A DNA stretch of 64,000 nucleotides from Curtobacterium sp. BH-2-1-1 (GCF_001806325.1 NZ_CP017580.1:1364001-1428000); one strand, 5' to 3'; counted from the stretch's first letter, positions 1 through 8,510 are shown. Made by a program: numbers and translations. Notes: generated from the sequence alone by a model not told the origin.

Positions 1-846
1 CTCGGTCCGGATCGCGAACGATCCGAGCTCGAGCATCCACCGCCACGTCGGGATCCCGAAGCGTCGCCCGACGGCGTCCCGGATGGTGGCCATCACGGTG
101 CGGTTGTCCGACGGGTTCGGGCTCGACACGTTGACCGCGCCGTCGATGTTGTCGTGGTCGCGGACGAAGCGGATCGCCCCGAGGACGTCCGCGATGTGCA
201 CCCAGCTGAACCGCTGCCGGCCCCGGGTGTGGCGGTTCACGTGGTACGTGCCGGCACGGAGCCGGGAGCGCGTCGGCAACCACGGGCCGTCGTACTGCGG
301 CCCGCCGAGTCCCGCCTGCGCCAACCGGAGCAACGGCACGAGGGCGCTGCCGTCGCCGAACACGATCGCCATCCGGAGCGCCACGCGGCGGGTGCCGGGC
401 AGGTCGACCGCGGACAGGGCGTCCTCCCACGCCTTCGCGACCGAGACCGAGAACCCCTCGCCGAGCTCGCCCGTCGCCTCGTCCTGGGGGCGGTCGTCGG
501 CGTGCCGGTAGATCGTCGCCGTCGAGGCGTTCACCCACAGCGGCGGCGGGTGCTCGCTCGTGCGGATCGCCTCGGCCAGTTCGAGCGTGGTGTCGACCCG
601 GGAGCGGATGATCTCCGCCCGGTTCCGGCGCCCGTACCGGCAGTTGACGCTCTTGCCGGCCATGTTCACGACGAGCGCGGCCCCGTCCACGAGCTCCCGG
701 ATCCGCATGGTGTTGCCCCACACGGCGTCCCCGGTGCGGCCGATCGTGACGACCTCGTAGCCCTCGTCGCGGAAGGCGTCCTGCAGGTACTGCCCGACGA
801 AGCCGCTCGCCCCCGCGATCACGGCGCGGCCCTTGTGGTCGCTCAT
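1..846 (-). CDS. TIGR01777-type NAD(P)-dependent epimerase (3' part outside window)
   Basis: Reading the reverse strand from the ATG at 846 gives an open frame that runs off the left edge without a stop. The N-terminus has a Rossmann-type nucleotide-binding pattern (AGASGFVG). Downstream come the NMAGKSVNCRYG and NASTATIYRHA motifs typical of the TIGR01777 / SDR39U1 short-chain dehydrogenase group. About 280 residues are visible; the family usually has about 300 plus a C-terminal DUF1731 segment, which would lie outside. The ATG follows the stop of the DUF4166 gene by one base, so the two are surely cotranscribed. Substrate is unknown. Family assignment is firm, role is not. Confidence 0.85.
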   Translation of the reverse strand, partial: MSDHKGRAVIAGASGFVGQYLQDAFRDEGYEVVTIGRTGDAVWGNTMRIRELVDGAALVVNMAGKSVNCRYGRRNRAEIIRSRVDTTLELAEAIRTSEHPPPLWVNASTATIYRHADDRPQDEATGELGEGFSVSVAKAWEDALSAVDLPGTRRVALRMAIVFGDGSALVPLLRLAQAGLGGPQYDGPWLPTRSRLRAGTYHVNRHTRGRQRFSWVHIADVLGAIRFVRDHDNIDGAVNVSSPNPSDNRTVMATIRDAVGRRFGIPTWRWMLELGSFAIRTE

Positions 847-847
847 C

Positions 848-1513
848 TCATCCCCGTCCTGTGTCCGGCGCGATCTCGTACCGGAACGCCCCCTCGTACC
901 GGTACAGCGTGCCGACCAGCGGGGCCGAGAGCACCAGGGACACGCGCTGCTGGTCGGCATCGTCATCGAATCGTTCCACGAGCGTCACATGCGGTGCGAT
1001 GCGGCTCGGGAGGCGCGTCTCGCGTCCCAGCGCACGGAACGACACACGGGTGGAGACCAGGCGCAGGGCGCCCGCGTCCGGCCCCTGCGCGTCGACCTCC
1101 GCCCGGAGCAGGGCGCTGACGCGCCCACGGCGACCGAGGTGGTCGACGAGCCCGTCGGGTCCGGCGGTGATGGCGTCGACCATCGTGCGGGAGCCGGAGC
1201 GGAAGCGGAAGGTGCGGTGCGCGCGGACGGCGACCCGGACCTCCTGGACCGCCTGCCCGCGACCGACGCGAGCCGGGCGGTTCTCGACCGTGAAGGGGAC
1301 GTCCCGTTCCCAGACCGGGAACATGACGGCGTCGCGGGCGAACCACGCGAGTACCGGCCAGAGCCAGCGGCGGGGCGTGCCGACGACGTCGAAGAGGCCC
1401 TCGCCACGGCCGACGTGTCCGGGCGGGATCGCGCCGAAGTAGGTCGACAGTCGCGGGTGCAACCGGGCCAGCACGTCGGGCGGTGTGGACAGCTCGTATG
1501 GCGACCGGGTCAC
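848..1513 (-). CDS. DUF4166 domain protein
   Basis: A 221-residue protein beginning at GTG 1513. Its sequence (RLHPRLSTYFG at the start, ERDVPFTVENRP, then a beta-rich C-terminal half) matches what I know of DUF4166, a domain of unknown function often beside or fused to epimerase or saccharopine-dehydrogenase-like proteins. No membrane segment or signal peptide is visible. It is the first gene of a two-gene unit with the downstream epimerase. A CAGGAT hexamer lies six bases before the GTG, so the mRNA may be leaderless. The gap to the divergent CDF exporter is only 47 bases. Confidence 0.75.
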   Translation of the reverse strand: MTRSPYELSTPPDVLARLHPRLSTYFGAIPPGHVGRGEGLFDVVGTPRRWLWPVLAWFARDAVMFPVWERDVPFTVENRPARVGRGQAVQEVRVAVRAHRTFRFRSGSRTMVDAITAGPDGLVDHLGRRGRVSALLRAEVDAQGPDAGALRLVSTRVSFRALGRETRLPSRIAPHVTLVERFDDDADQQRVSLVLSAPLVGTLYRYEGAFRYEIAPDTGRG

Positions 1514-1560
1514 GTCCCGATCCTGGCATGTCGTCGGTGCGGATCCCTACGATGATGCGC

Positions 1561-2481
1561 ATGGGACACGACCACGGAGCAGGGCACTCGCACGGGCACG
1601 CGTCCGAGCGCGCACTGCTCATCGCGTTCTGCATCTCGGCGACGATCCTGCTGGCCGAGGTCGTCGGTGCCGTCGTGACCGGATCGCTCGCCCTGCTCGT
1701 CGACGCCGGGCACATGGTCGTCGACACCGGCGGGCTCGGCATCGGCCTCGTGGCGACGCGGCTCGCACGACGCTCGCCGACCGCGCAGCGCACGTGGGGC
1801 TTCCAGCGCGCCGAGGTGCTCGGGGCCACGGCGCAGGCGGCGATCCTGCTCGCCGTCGGCGTCTACGTGATCATCTCGGCGATCCAGCGGCTGTTCGTGC
1901 CGGCGGAGATCCACTCCGGTCCGCTGCTCGTGTTCGGGATCATCGGCCTCGTCGGCAACCTCGTGGCGTACGCCGTGCTGCTCCGGGCCTCCGGCGAGGG
2001 GTTCACCTCGCGGGCCGCCCGGCTCGAGGTCCTCAACGACACCCTCGGCTCCGTCGCGGTCATCGCCGCCGCGGTCGTCCTCATGCTGACCGGGTGGGAG
2101 CGTGCGGACTCGGTCGCGGCGATCCTGATCGGGCTGCTCATCCTGCCGCGGGCCATCCGGCTGCTGCGCGAGACCGCCAACGTCCTGCTCGAGTCGACGC
2201 CCCCGGGGCTCGACCTCGACGACGTCCGGGGGCACATCCTCGAACTCGACCACGTCATCGCCGTGCACGACCTGCACGCGACCCTCGTGGCCACCGGGGT
2301 GCCAAACCTGACCGCGCACGTGGTGGTGGACGACGAGTGCTTCTCGACGGCGCACGCCCCGCGGATCCTCGACGAGCTGCAGCAGTGCGTGGCGGAGCAC
2401 TTCGACGTCCCCGTGGAGCACTCGACGTTCCAGCTGGAGCCGGCGTCGCACCGGCGGCACGAGCACGAGGTGCACGCCTAG
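1561..2481 (+). CDS. cation diffusion facilitator family metal exporter
   Basis: A 306-residue CDF (ZitB/CzcD-like) protein expected to export Zn2+, Cd2+ or Co2+ across the cytoplasmic membrane in exchange for protons. It opens with a His-rich metal-capture stretch (GHDHGAGHSHGH). Six hydrophobic helices follow, with the metal-binding HxxxD-type motif DAGHMVVD in helix 2 and LNDTLGS (N/D) in helix 5. A cytoplasmic alpha/beta domain with GVPNLTAHVVVDDE and a final His-rich tail closes it. ATG codons at 1552 and 1555 are in frame. I chose 1561 because TACGAT lies seven bases upstream, which fits a leaderless transcript. Metal specificity cannot be read. Confidence 0.92.
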   Translation: MGHDHGAGHSHGHASERALLIAFCISATILLAEVVGAVVTGSLALLVDAGHMVVDTGGLGIGLVATRLARRSPTAQRTWGFQRAEVLGATAQAAILLAVGVYVIISAIQRLFVPAEIHSGPLLVFGIIGLVGNLVAYAVLLRASGEGFTSRAARLEVLNDTLGSVAVIAAAVVLMLTGWERADSVAAILIGLLILPRAIRLLRETANVLLESTPPGLDLDDVRGHILELDHVIAVHDLHATLVATGVPNLTAHVVVDDECFSTAHAPRILDELQQCVAEHFDVPVEHSTFQLEPASHRRHEHEVHA

Positions 2482-2518
2482 GCGGTGCCCGCCGCGCCAC
2501 CGTCGCCCGGGGACGAGG

Positions 2519-3130
2519 TCAGCAGCCGCCGTCGCTCGTGGGGAACGCCGTGATCACGCGGTCGGTGGTGGCCGACACGATCACGCGGACGAACGGCTCG
2601 GCCGCGGGGCGAGACCCGTCGTCGAACCGCACGGGAGCGGCGAAGCAGACCTTGCCGTCGCCGGCGTCCTGCGGGTACCCGGTCGCCGGTGCCTCGAGGG
2701 CGGACTGCACCGCGGTGAGCATCGCGTCGTCCCAGTCCCGGGAGCCGTGGCCGGTCACGACGTCCTCCCAGTCCGCGGTGTGTCGGACCCGGATGTGCTC
2801 GTAGCCCTGGCCGGAGTTCCCGCACTGCAGCACGACCGTGCCGAGCGCCTCGGTGTCGTACCGGGCCACGGTCTCGCGGGTGCTCCGGTCGCAGCGGTCG
2901 AGGACGGCGTCGCCGGGCAGGTCCGGGCCGGTGCGGGTGATCGTCACCGTGCCGTCCTTCGTCGCGCCCCCGCCGGCGGTCGCACTCGGGACGACGGTGG
3001 CCGCCGTGCCCCCGAGCACCGGGTCGTCCGCACCGCGCTGCGCCGTCAGTGCGACGCCACCGGCCACGAGGCCGGCGGCCAGCACGGCGGCGACGCCGGT
3101 GATGACGGAACGGTTGCGCTTCTGGGACAC
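2519..3130 (-). CDS. membrane-anchored or secreted protein with toxin-like C-terminal domain
   Basis: A 203-residue protein starting at GTG 3130, six bases after a CATACT hexamer (leaderless). A longer in-frame reading upstream crosses a palindromic repeat and is unlikely. One hydrophobic segment at about residues 8-28 is followed by a Thr/Ala-rich spacer. The C-terminal ~125 residues carry LQCGNSGQGYEHIRVRH, a W after the RH, CFAAP, and RVIVSATTDRVITAFPTS with a final Cys. From memory this pattern occurs in C-terminal domains of actinobacterial secreted polymorphic-toxin-like proteins (possible RNase fold). That link is inference; no immunity gene is recognisable beside it. Confidence 0.7.
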   Translation of the reverse strand: MSQKRNRSVITGVAAVLAAGLVAGGVALTAQRGADDPVLGGTAATVVPSATAGGGATKDGTVTITRTGPDLPGDAVLDRCDRSTRETVARYDTEALGTVVLQCGNSGQGYEHIRVRHTADWEDVVTGHGSRDWDDAMLTAVQSALEAPATGYPQDAGDGKVCFAAPVRFDDGSRPAAEPFVRVIVSATTDRVITAFPTSDGGC

Positions 3131-3186
3131 GCGCCCAGTATGCCGGACGGGTGTCGCGCCTCCTGGACCGGCCGCGGGACGCAGTC

Positions 3187-3247
3187 GAACCACGTTCCCG
3201 ACATCGCACCGCGCCCCAGCGGTGGTGCGATGTCGGAAACGTGGTTC
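3187..3247. repeat. long imperfect palindrome (24-bp arms)
   Basis: The arms at 3187-3210 and 3224-3247 are inverted copies with a single mismatch, separated by 13 bases. Each arm contains GACATCGCACC or its complement. It lies between two minus-strand genes, downstream of the MFS gene at 3304 and upstream of the gene at 3130. It could fold in RNA from either strand, but there is no T-run, so a terminator role is only possible. Confidence 0.85.
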
Positions 3248-3250
3248 GGC

Positions 3251-3284
3251 GTGGCCGAACGCGCAACGTGGCCGAACGCGCAAC
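3251..3284. repeat. 17-bp tandem duplication
   Basis: GTGGCCGAACGCGCAAC is present twice without interruption (3251-3267 and 3268-3284), directly after the long palindrome. The preceding GTTCGGC also pairs with GCCGAAC inside each unit. This looks like a replication-slippage product in a repeat-rich gap. Confidence 0.85.
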
Positions 3285-3303
3285 GCGGGACGCGGACCAG
3301 CGC

Positions 3304-4578
3304 TCAGGCCCGCGCCGCCAGGCGGGTCCCGGCGACGACGGCCAGTACGACCACGAACACGACGTACCCGAGCAGCACGGGCAGCGTCGGCAGCACGAGG
3401 AGCGCAGCCCCGACCGCCACCACCGGCACGGTCAGCCCGGCGTAGGCGATGAGGAAGGTCGCGGCGAGGACGCCGCCGCGACGTTCCGGGCCGACGAGGG
3501 CGCCCGCGCTGCCGATCGACGCGCGGAACAGCAGCCCGACGCCGGCTCCCGCGACGACCCCGCCGCCGATGAACCCGGCCACCTGCAGCACCACCGCGGC
3601 ACCGGCCAGGACGACCAGACCACCGACGAGCAGGACCATCCCGAGGCGGATCTGCGCCCGCTGCGACAGCCGGGCGAAGACGATCTGCGACACCGCGCTC
3701 GCCGCGAACACCCCGAACGTGGTGGCTCCGGCGGCGAGCCGGTCGGTCACGTGGAAGGTCGTCCCGAGGAAGGTCGGCGCGACCGAGGTGAAGAGTCCCT
3801 GCACCGCGAGCGCGGCGAACGCGGCGGTGCCGGCGGTCCAGAACGCTCCGGCCTGCCCCTCCGGCGCCTGCAGTCGCTGCGGGCGGTAGGGCACGGGCGA
3901 CGTGGGACGGTCGACGGTCTCCGGGGCGGCGAGCACCACCACGAACGCGACGGCCAGCGCCACGACGAACACGACGTACGGCACCATGAGCGGCTGCCCG
4001 ACGAACTCCGCGAGCGCTCCACCGACGAGGGCGCCGAGCGACAGCCCGCCGAGGTTCACGACCCCCGCAACCACGCCCGCCCCACCGGCCGACGACTGCG
4101 AGCCCGTCGCCCGGACCCGCAGCTCGCCGAGGTGCGCGGTCGCCGTCGCCGTCAGGAGCCCGACCCCGAGCCCGGTCACGAGCCGGGCGACGATGAGGCC
4201 GCTGACGTCGTTCCAGAGCAGGAAGAGCACCGCTGCGACGAGCTCGAGCGCCACCGACACGAGGATGAGCGGGCGCCGTCCGTGCACGTCGCTGAGGTGT
4301 CCGGCGAGGTACAGGGACCCGACGACGCCCACGCCGTACGCCGCGAAGACCACGGTCGTCGTGAAGGTCGGGAAGCCGTCGCGTGCCTGGTAGATGACGT
4401 AGAGCGGTGCGGGCACGGTCGCGAACGCCATCACCGCGAGGAACGCGAACGCCACGGCCCAGAACCCGACGCCGTGCCGACGGCGCGTGTGCGCTCGTCG
4501 TCCACGCGGGGCGGCGACGCGCTCGCTCGCGGTGGCGACGGTCGACGACGTGGGAGCGGATGCGGTGGCGGTTGACAT
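3304..4578 (-). CDS. MFS transporter
   Basis: A 424-residue major facilitator with about 12 hydrophobic helices. The cytoplasmic loop between helices 2 and 3 has the signature GHLSDVHGRRP. A Ser/Thr/Arg-rich N-terminal tail of about 45 residues precedes helix 1. The start at ATG 4578 is chosen because CACGAT lies six bases upstream with TTGGAC 18 bases before it, giving a leaderless promoter. An in-frame ATG at 4614 is less likely. It is divergent from the LysR-type gene, which is its most likely regulator. Substrate is unknown; an efflux role is common for this pairing. Confidence 0.88.
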   Translation of the reverse strand: MSTATASAPTSSTVATASERVAAPRGRRAHTRRRHGVGFWAVAFAFLAVMAFATVPAPLYVIYQARDGFPTFTTTVVFAAYGVGVVGSLYLAGHLSDVHGRRPLILVSVALELVAAVLFLLWNDVSGLIVARLVTGLGVGLLTATATAHLGELRVRATGSQSSAGGAGVVAGVVNLGGLSLGALVGGALAEFVGQPLMVPYVVFVVALAVAFVVVLAAPETVDRPTSPVPYRPQRLQAPEGQAGAFWTAGTAAFAALAVQGLFTSVAPTFLGTTFHVTDRLAAGATTFGVFAASAVSQIVFARLSQRAQIRLGMVLLVGGLVVLAGAAVVLQVAGFIGGGVVAGAGVGLLFRASIGSAGALVGPERRGGVLAATFLIAYAGLTVPVVAVGAALLVLPTLPVLLGYVVFVVVLAVVAGTRLAARA

Positions 4579-4624
4579 GCTCCGATCGTGCCGCCGAACA
4601 CCCATCGAGTCCAACGGATGCTCT

Positions 4625-4653
4625 TGATGTCGTCCATCGACCTGATCGATACT
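4625..4653 (+). promoter_or_regulatory. LysR promoter with overlapping LTTR box
   Basis: TTGATG (4625-4630), a 17-base spacer and GATACT (4648-4653) form a good promoter ending six bases before GTG 4660. Inside the spacer, 4636-4650 reads ATC-N9-GAT, the classical LysR-type binding pattern. This suggests autoregulation and control of the divergent MFS gene. Confidence 0.65.
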
Positions 4654-4659
4654 GAACCG

Positions 4660-5556
4660 GTGGAGACCCGCCTGCTCGAACAGTTCGTCACCGTCGCCGC
4701 CGAGGGCAGCGTCACCCGCGCCGCCGAACGGCTCTGGGCGGCGCAGTCCACGGTGTCCGCGGGGATCGCGTCACTCGAGCGGAGCTTCGGGGTCCGGCTG
4801 TTCGACCGCACCGGACGGCACCTCGTGCTGACGACCGCTGGTGAGGACCTGCTCCCCCACGCCCGCGCCGTGCTGGAGTCCCTCGACCGGATGCACGACC
4901 TCGCGACCGTCGACGACGCCGACCTGCGGGGACGGGTCCGGCTCGGCATCTTCACGAGCATGGACATCGTCGACCTCACGGGCGTACTGCGGCGGTTCCG
5001 GCAGCGGCACCCGCTGGTCGCGGTGGAGCTCATGACCTCGCCCTCCGGGACGACCGGGCTCGTGCAGGATCTGGTCGCCGGGCGGCTCGACATCGCCTAC
5101 ACGGGCCTCCCGGCGGTCCCGGCCGGGGTCGAGGTGGCGCCGCTCCGAGAGATGCCGTTCCGGGTCTTCACGGCCGCCGACCACCGCTTCGCCGGTCGTC
5201 GCTCGGTCTCGCTCGCCGAGCTCGCCGACGAGCCGTTCATCGACACCGCGCACGGTTTCGGCAACCGGATCATCCTCGACACCGCGCTGGAGCGGCTCGG
5301 GATCCGGCGGCGGATCGTCGCGGAGATGAACGACATGCCCGCGGTGATCCGGTTCGCGTCGGCCGGCCTCGGCGTCGGCGTCGTCCCGGACTCCGGGGTG
5401 CGCCACGACGGTGCGGTGCTCGAGCTCGAGGACGAGGTCGACCCCCTGCGCATCGGCCTCGCGATGCGGACGAGTCCGGAGCCGAACCGAGCGGTGCGCA
5501 CGCTGGCGCGCGACATCGTGGCGGCGCGCGTCGACGTCGCTGCGCAGCCGGGCTGA
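4660..5556 (+). CDS. LysR family transcriptional regulator
   Basis: A 298-residue LTTR. The winged helix-turn-helix occupies about residues 5-65 (LLEQFVTVAAEGSVTRAAER ... STVSAGIASLERSFG). The effector-binding periplasmic-binding-like domain runs from about residue 90 to the end. I chose GTG 4660, which gives the canonical LTTR N-terminus and follows a -10 hexamer by six bases. ATG codons at 4618 and 4627 are in frame but would place the promoter inside the gene. Divergent from the MFS transporter at 3304-4578, which it probably controls. Its inducer is unknown. Confidence 0.9.
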   Translation: METRLLEQFVTVAAEGSVTRAAERLWAAQSTVSAGIASLERSFGVRLFDRTGRHLVLTTAGEDLLPHARAVLESLDRMHDLATVDDADLRGRVRLGIFTSMDIVDLTGVLRRFRQRHPLVAVELMTSPSGTTGLVQDLVAGRLDIAYTGLPAVPAGVEVAPLREMPFRVFTAADHRFAGRRSVSLAELADEPFIDTAHGFGNRIILDTALERLGIRRRIVAEMNDMPAVIRFASAGLGVGVVPDSGVRHDGAVLELEDEVDPLRIGLAMRTSPEPNRAVRTLARDIVAARVDVAAQPG

Positions 5557-5584
5557 GCGGCCGGATCCCGGTCGTACCCCACCG

Positions 5585-5630
5585 ACGGACTGGAGGCGCG
5601 GGTCGTCCCCGCCACGCGCCTCCAGGCCGT
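5585..5630. terminator. convergent hairpin, GGAGGCGCGG family
   Basis: Arms 5585-5600 and 5615-5630 pair with one mismatch (core CTGGAGGCGCG). It sits between the convergent LysR gene and the membrane-protein gene whose stop codon begins at 5632, so it may terminate both. There is no T-tract. Confidence 0.6.
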
Positions 5631-6409
5631 CAGTCCCCCCAGATCTCCCCGACGATCGCACCCAGCAGGTTGTCGGTCGGGAAGTCGCTCTGCGTGATCT
5701 CGATGGAGAGGTTGCCCCGGACGAAGAACGTGCCCGCGACGTCGGCTCCGCTGTCGGTTCCGGGTCGGAAACTGCAGACGCGCCCCCCGAGGCGGTCGGC
5801 GCAGGACGGCGAGTACTCGTTGACGGCCTCCGCGACCATCCGGTTCCCCTCCGACGTGACGGGTCGGACGGTCACGCTGATGCCCGCCGCCACGCCTTCG
5901 TTCTGCCACTGGCAGTTCAGGGCCTCGTCCGGATCGACCAGTCCGTTGATACGGTCGTTCCCATCGGGTTCGCGAACAGGTCCTTCCGCGGTCCAGATCT
6001 GGGACGTGCTCCGCGCTGCACCGAAGAACCGCGCGTAGTCGGACTGCGGGACAAGCAGGTAGCAGTCCCCGGGGATGCGCACATCCGCTTCACTCGCCGC
6101 CGTCGGGGTCGGCGTCGGACGCGGTGTCGGGCGCTGCGTGATCGGCGCGGACGTCGGGGTCGTCGCGGACGGTGCGGGCTCCGGTGCGCGGCTCGTCGTC
6201 GGCGCGGCGACGGGCGACTCCTGCTGGGACAGCGACAGGGCCACGGCGCCCGTTGCGGTCCCGATCGCCAGCAGGCCGATGACGCCGAGCGCGATGCCCG
6301 GACGGAACCGACGCCGCTTCGGACGCGGGGTGGCACGTTCGAGGACGTTCTGCTTCATCGAGACGAGCATGCGCTGCAGGTCGTCTCCCTCGGGGGGCTC
6401 AGTGTTCAT
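5630..6409 (-). CDS. sigma-coupled single-pass membrane protein with four-cysteine extracellular domain
   Basis: A 259-residue protein with a short basic cytoplasmic N-terminus, one transmembrane helix at about residues 37-60, a Pro/Thr-rich linker (to about 108) and a C-terminal domain of about 150 residues. The domain has four Cys (IPGDC, LNCQW, SPSC, RVC) and ends with FFVRGNLSIEITQSDFPT. Its ATG lies inside the 3' end of the ECF sigma gene (11-base overlap), so translation is probably coupled. The position suggests an anti-sigma or sensor partner, but the cytoplasmic part is too short for a known anti-sigma domain. The C-terminal domain is clearly related to the lipoprotein at 58858-59514. 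Confidence 0.85.
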   Translation of the reverse strand: MNTEPPEGDDLQRMLVSMKQNVLERATPRPKRRRFRPGIALGVIGLLAIGTATGAVALSLSQQESPVAAPTTSRAPEPAPSATTPTSAPITQRPTPRPTPTPTAASEADVRIPGDCYLLVPQSDYARFFGAARSTSQIWTAEGPVREPDGNDRINGLVDPDEALNCQWQNEGVAAGISVTVRPVTSEGNRMVAEAVNEYSPSCADRLGGRVCSFRPGTDSGADVAGTFFVRGNLSIEITQSDFPTDNLLGAIVGEIWGD

Positions 6410-6944
6410 CGTGCATCACCACCTTCTTGAGTCGGCGTCGGGAGCGGGAGACCCGCTGGGTGACCGCACCGACGCTGAGGCCCAGCATCTCGGCGGCCTC
6501 GGCGTAGGAGTGCCCCTCGAGGAGGCACAGTTCGCAGATGCGTCGGTCGGTCTCGGGCAGCGCGGCGATCTCGTCGCGGACCCAGCGGAGGCGCTCACGG
6601 GCCTCGGCGTGGTCGTCGGGTGCGGCGAGCTGCTCGGGGAGCTCGTCGGCGCGACGGCGGGCCTGCTTCCGGCCGGTGTTGAACGCGTGGTTCCGGCACA
6701 CGACGAGCAGCCACGGGAGCATCGTGTCCGCCGGGAGCTCGAGGGTCTCGGCACGCTGCCAGAGCGTCAGGAAGGCGTCCTGCACGATCTCCTCGACGTC
6801 CTGGCGGTCGTCGACGAGTGCCCAGGCGTAGCGGGTGAGGGTCGCGGCGTACCGGTCGAACGCCCGGGCGAGCGCGCTCTTGTCGCCCCGTGCCACCGCA
6901 CGGACGATCGCCTCGTCCGTGTCGGTACCGGTCGTCACGTCCAC
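6399..6944 (-). CDS. ECF-type RNA polymerase sigma factor
   Basis: A 181-residue sigma-70 family protein. Region 2 is at about residues 25-90 (VEEIVQDAFLTLWQRAE) and region 4 at about 120-175 (RRICELCLLEGHSYAEAAEMLGL followed by VTQRVSRSRRRLKK). The start is GTG 6944, well supported by AAGGAGG six bases upstream, one of the few strong ribosome-binding sites here. It directs RNA polymerase to a regulon that cannot be read from this window. The overlapping membrane protein at 5630-6409 is the obvious regulatory partner. Confidence 0.93.
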   Translation of the reverse strand: MDVTTGTDTDEAIVRAVARGDKSALARAFDRYAATLTRYAWALVDDRQDVEEIVQDAFLTLWQRAETLELPADTMLPWLLVVCRNHAFNTGRKQARRRADELPEQLAAPDDHAEARERLRWVRDEIAALPETDRRICELCLLEGHSYAEAAEMLGLSVGAVTQRVSRSRRRLKKVVMHDEH

Positions 6945-7030
6945 ATCCCACCTCCTTCACTCCAGAGGTGTCGGCTGCACGCGCGATCGTGACAGGACCG
7001 TGGCGAAAACGTGATCCCGGGCGTGTCGGT

Positions 7031-7049
7031 CGCCTGAGCGGTTCAGGCG
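7031..7049. terminator. small hairpin at the 3' end of the DHA2 gene
   Basis: CGCCTGA (7031-7037) and TCAGGCG (7043-7049) pair around a five-base loop and include the stop codon of the minus-strand exporter. The stem is short and has no T-run; a weak candidate. Confidence 0.35.
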
Positions 7050-8491
7050 TCGAGCAGGTGCGCGATGCCGGCGACCGAGCGCTTCGCCGCAGCCGAGGTC
7101 GACAGGTACCCGACGAGGACGATCCCAGCTCCGATCCCGACGACGATCCACCACATCGCGTGCGTGGCCACGGCGAACCCGGCGCCGACGGTCGCGACCG
7201 CACTCGCGCCGGTCACGGTGCCGGCGAGTGCGACCCCGAGCGACACCCCGGTCTGCCGGCTCGTGGACGCGACGGCCGCAGCGGACCCGGACTGCGCGCG
7301 GGGCATGCCCGAGACGGCCGTGTTCGTGATCGGCGCGTTCACCATGCCGAACCCGAACCCGAACAGCACGAAGGCGACGACGAGCACCCGCATCGGTGTC
7401 GTGGCGTCGATCGTCGTGAGGATCGCCCCGGCGCCGCCGACGCCGATGCCGGCGAGGACGAGCGGGACCCGGGTGCCGATCGAGCCGACGAGCCGCCCGG
7501 ACAGCGGCGAGACGAGCATCGTCGCGACCGCGGCGGGCAGCGTCCACAGGCCGGCCTGGAACGGCGACATGCCCCGGACCTCCTGCAGGTAGAGCGCGTT
7601 GAGGAAGAGGAACGCCCCGTTGGCGCCGAACGCGCCGATCGCAGTGACGACCGCGGCCGAGAACGGGATGCTCCGGAAGAACCGGACGTCGATGAGCGGT
7701 TCGCGGCGACGGCGCTCGACGGCGACGAGCACGACGAGCGACGCCGCGGCGAGGACGAACAGCCCGAGGGCGGCCGGTGACGTCCAGCCGAGCCGCGGCC
7801 CCTCGATGAGCCCGCCGACGAGCGTCGCCAGGAGCACGATCACGAGCACCTGGCCGACGGGGTCGAGCCGTCGGGGCTCCGGCGACTTCGACTCGGGGAT
7901 GAACAGGAACGTCAGCACGATCGCCGCGATGCCGATCGGCACGTTGATCCAGAAGATCGCGCGCCAGCCGACGGTGTCCGTCAGCGCGCCGCCGACCAGC
8001 GGACCGAGCCCCATCGACACACCGACGACGGCACCCCAGACGCCGACGGCACGGGCACGCTCCTTCGCGTCGTCGAAGGTGGCCGTGATGATCGACATCG
8101 CGACCGGGTTCATCATCGAACCGCCCACCGCCTGGACCATGCGGAAGACGACGAGCCAGCCCACCCCGGGCGCGAGCGAGCACAGCAGCGACCCGACCGT
8201 GAAGAGCGCGAGCCCGATCTGGAAGGTGGTGCGGCGGCCGATGCGGTCGGCGGTGGAGCCGGAGAGCAGGAGCAGGCTGGCGAGGACGAGCGTGTAGGCG
8301 TCGATCGTCCACTGCAGCCCGGAGATGGAGCTGCCGAGTTCACGCCCGATCGAGGGCAGGGCGACGTTCACCACGGTGGCGTCCATCGAGACGATGAACA
8401 GGCTCATGCAGCAGACCGCGAGGATGAGGTACCGGTGCCGGTACCGCTGCGGCAGGCCCGGGTCGCCCTGGAACGGCCGCCGTGACGGCAC
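7043..8491 (-). CDS. DHA2-family MFS drug exporter
   Basis: A 482-residue, about 14-helix major facilitator of the EmrB/QacA type, expected to expel drugs using the proton gradient. Visible family marks are SMDATVVNVALPSIGRELG in helix 1 with QWTIDAYTLVLA after it, GSTADRIGRR in loop 2-3, and GPLVGGALTD in helix 5 (motif C, antiporter). The start is uncertain. GTG 8491 has GGAGG eleven bases upstream and clears the preceding gene. GTG 8539 in the same frame would add 16 residues and overlap the upstream gene by 29 bases. It is the third gene of a minus-strand run. Confidence 0.85.
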   Translation of the reverse strand: MPSRRPFQGDPGLPQRYRHRYLILAVCCMSLFIVSMDATVVNVALPSIGRELGSSISGLQWTIDAYTLVLASLLLLSGSTADRIGRRTTFQIGLALFTVGSLLCSLAPGVGWLVVFRMVQAVGGSMMNPVAMSIITATFDDAKERARAVGVWGAVVGVSMGLGPLVGGALTDTVGWRAIFWINVPIGIAAIVLTFLFIPESKSPEPRRLDPVGQVLVIVLLATLVGGLIEGPRLGWTSPAALGLFVLAAASLVVLVAVERRRREPLIDVRFFRSIPFSAAVVTAIGAFGANGAFLFLNALYLQEVRGMSPFQAGLWTLPAAVATMLVSPLSGRLVGSIGTRVPLVLAGIGVGGAGAILTTIDATTPMRVLVVAFVLFGFGFGMVNAPITNTAVSGMPRAQSGSAAAVASTSRQTGVSLGVALAGTVTGASAVATVGAGFAVATHAMWWIVVGIGAGIVLVGYLSTSAAAKRSVAGIAHLLDA

Positions 8492-8510
8492 CGCGGGGGC
8501 GGCCTCCGAC

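Noticed and set aside
1483-1560. Longer start for the CDF exporter (GTG/ATG at 1483)
   Set aside because: It would add a non-homologous stretch that overlaps the divergent promoter and the start of the DUF4166 gene.
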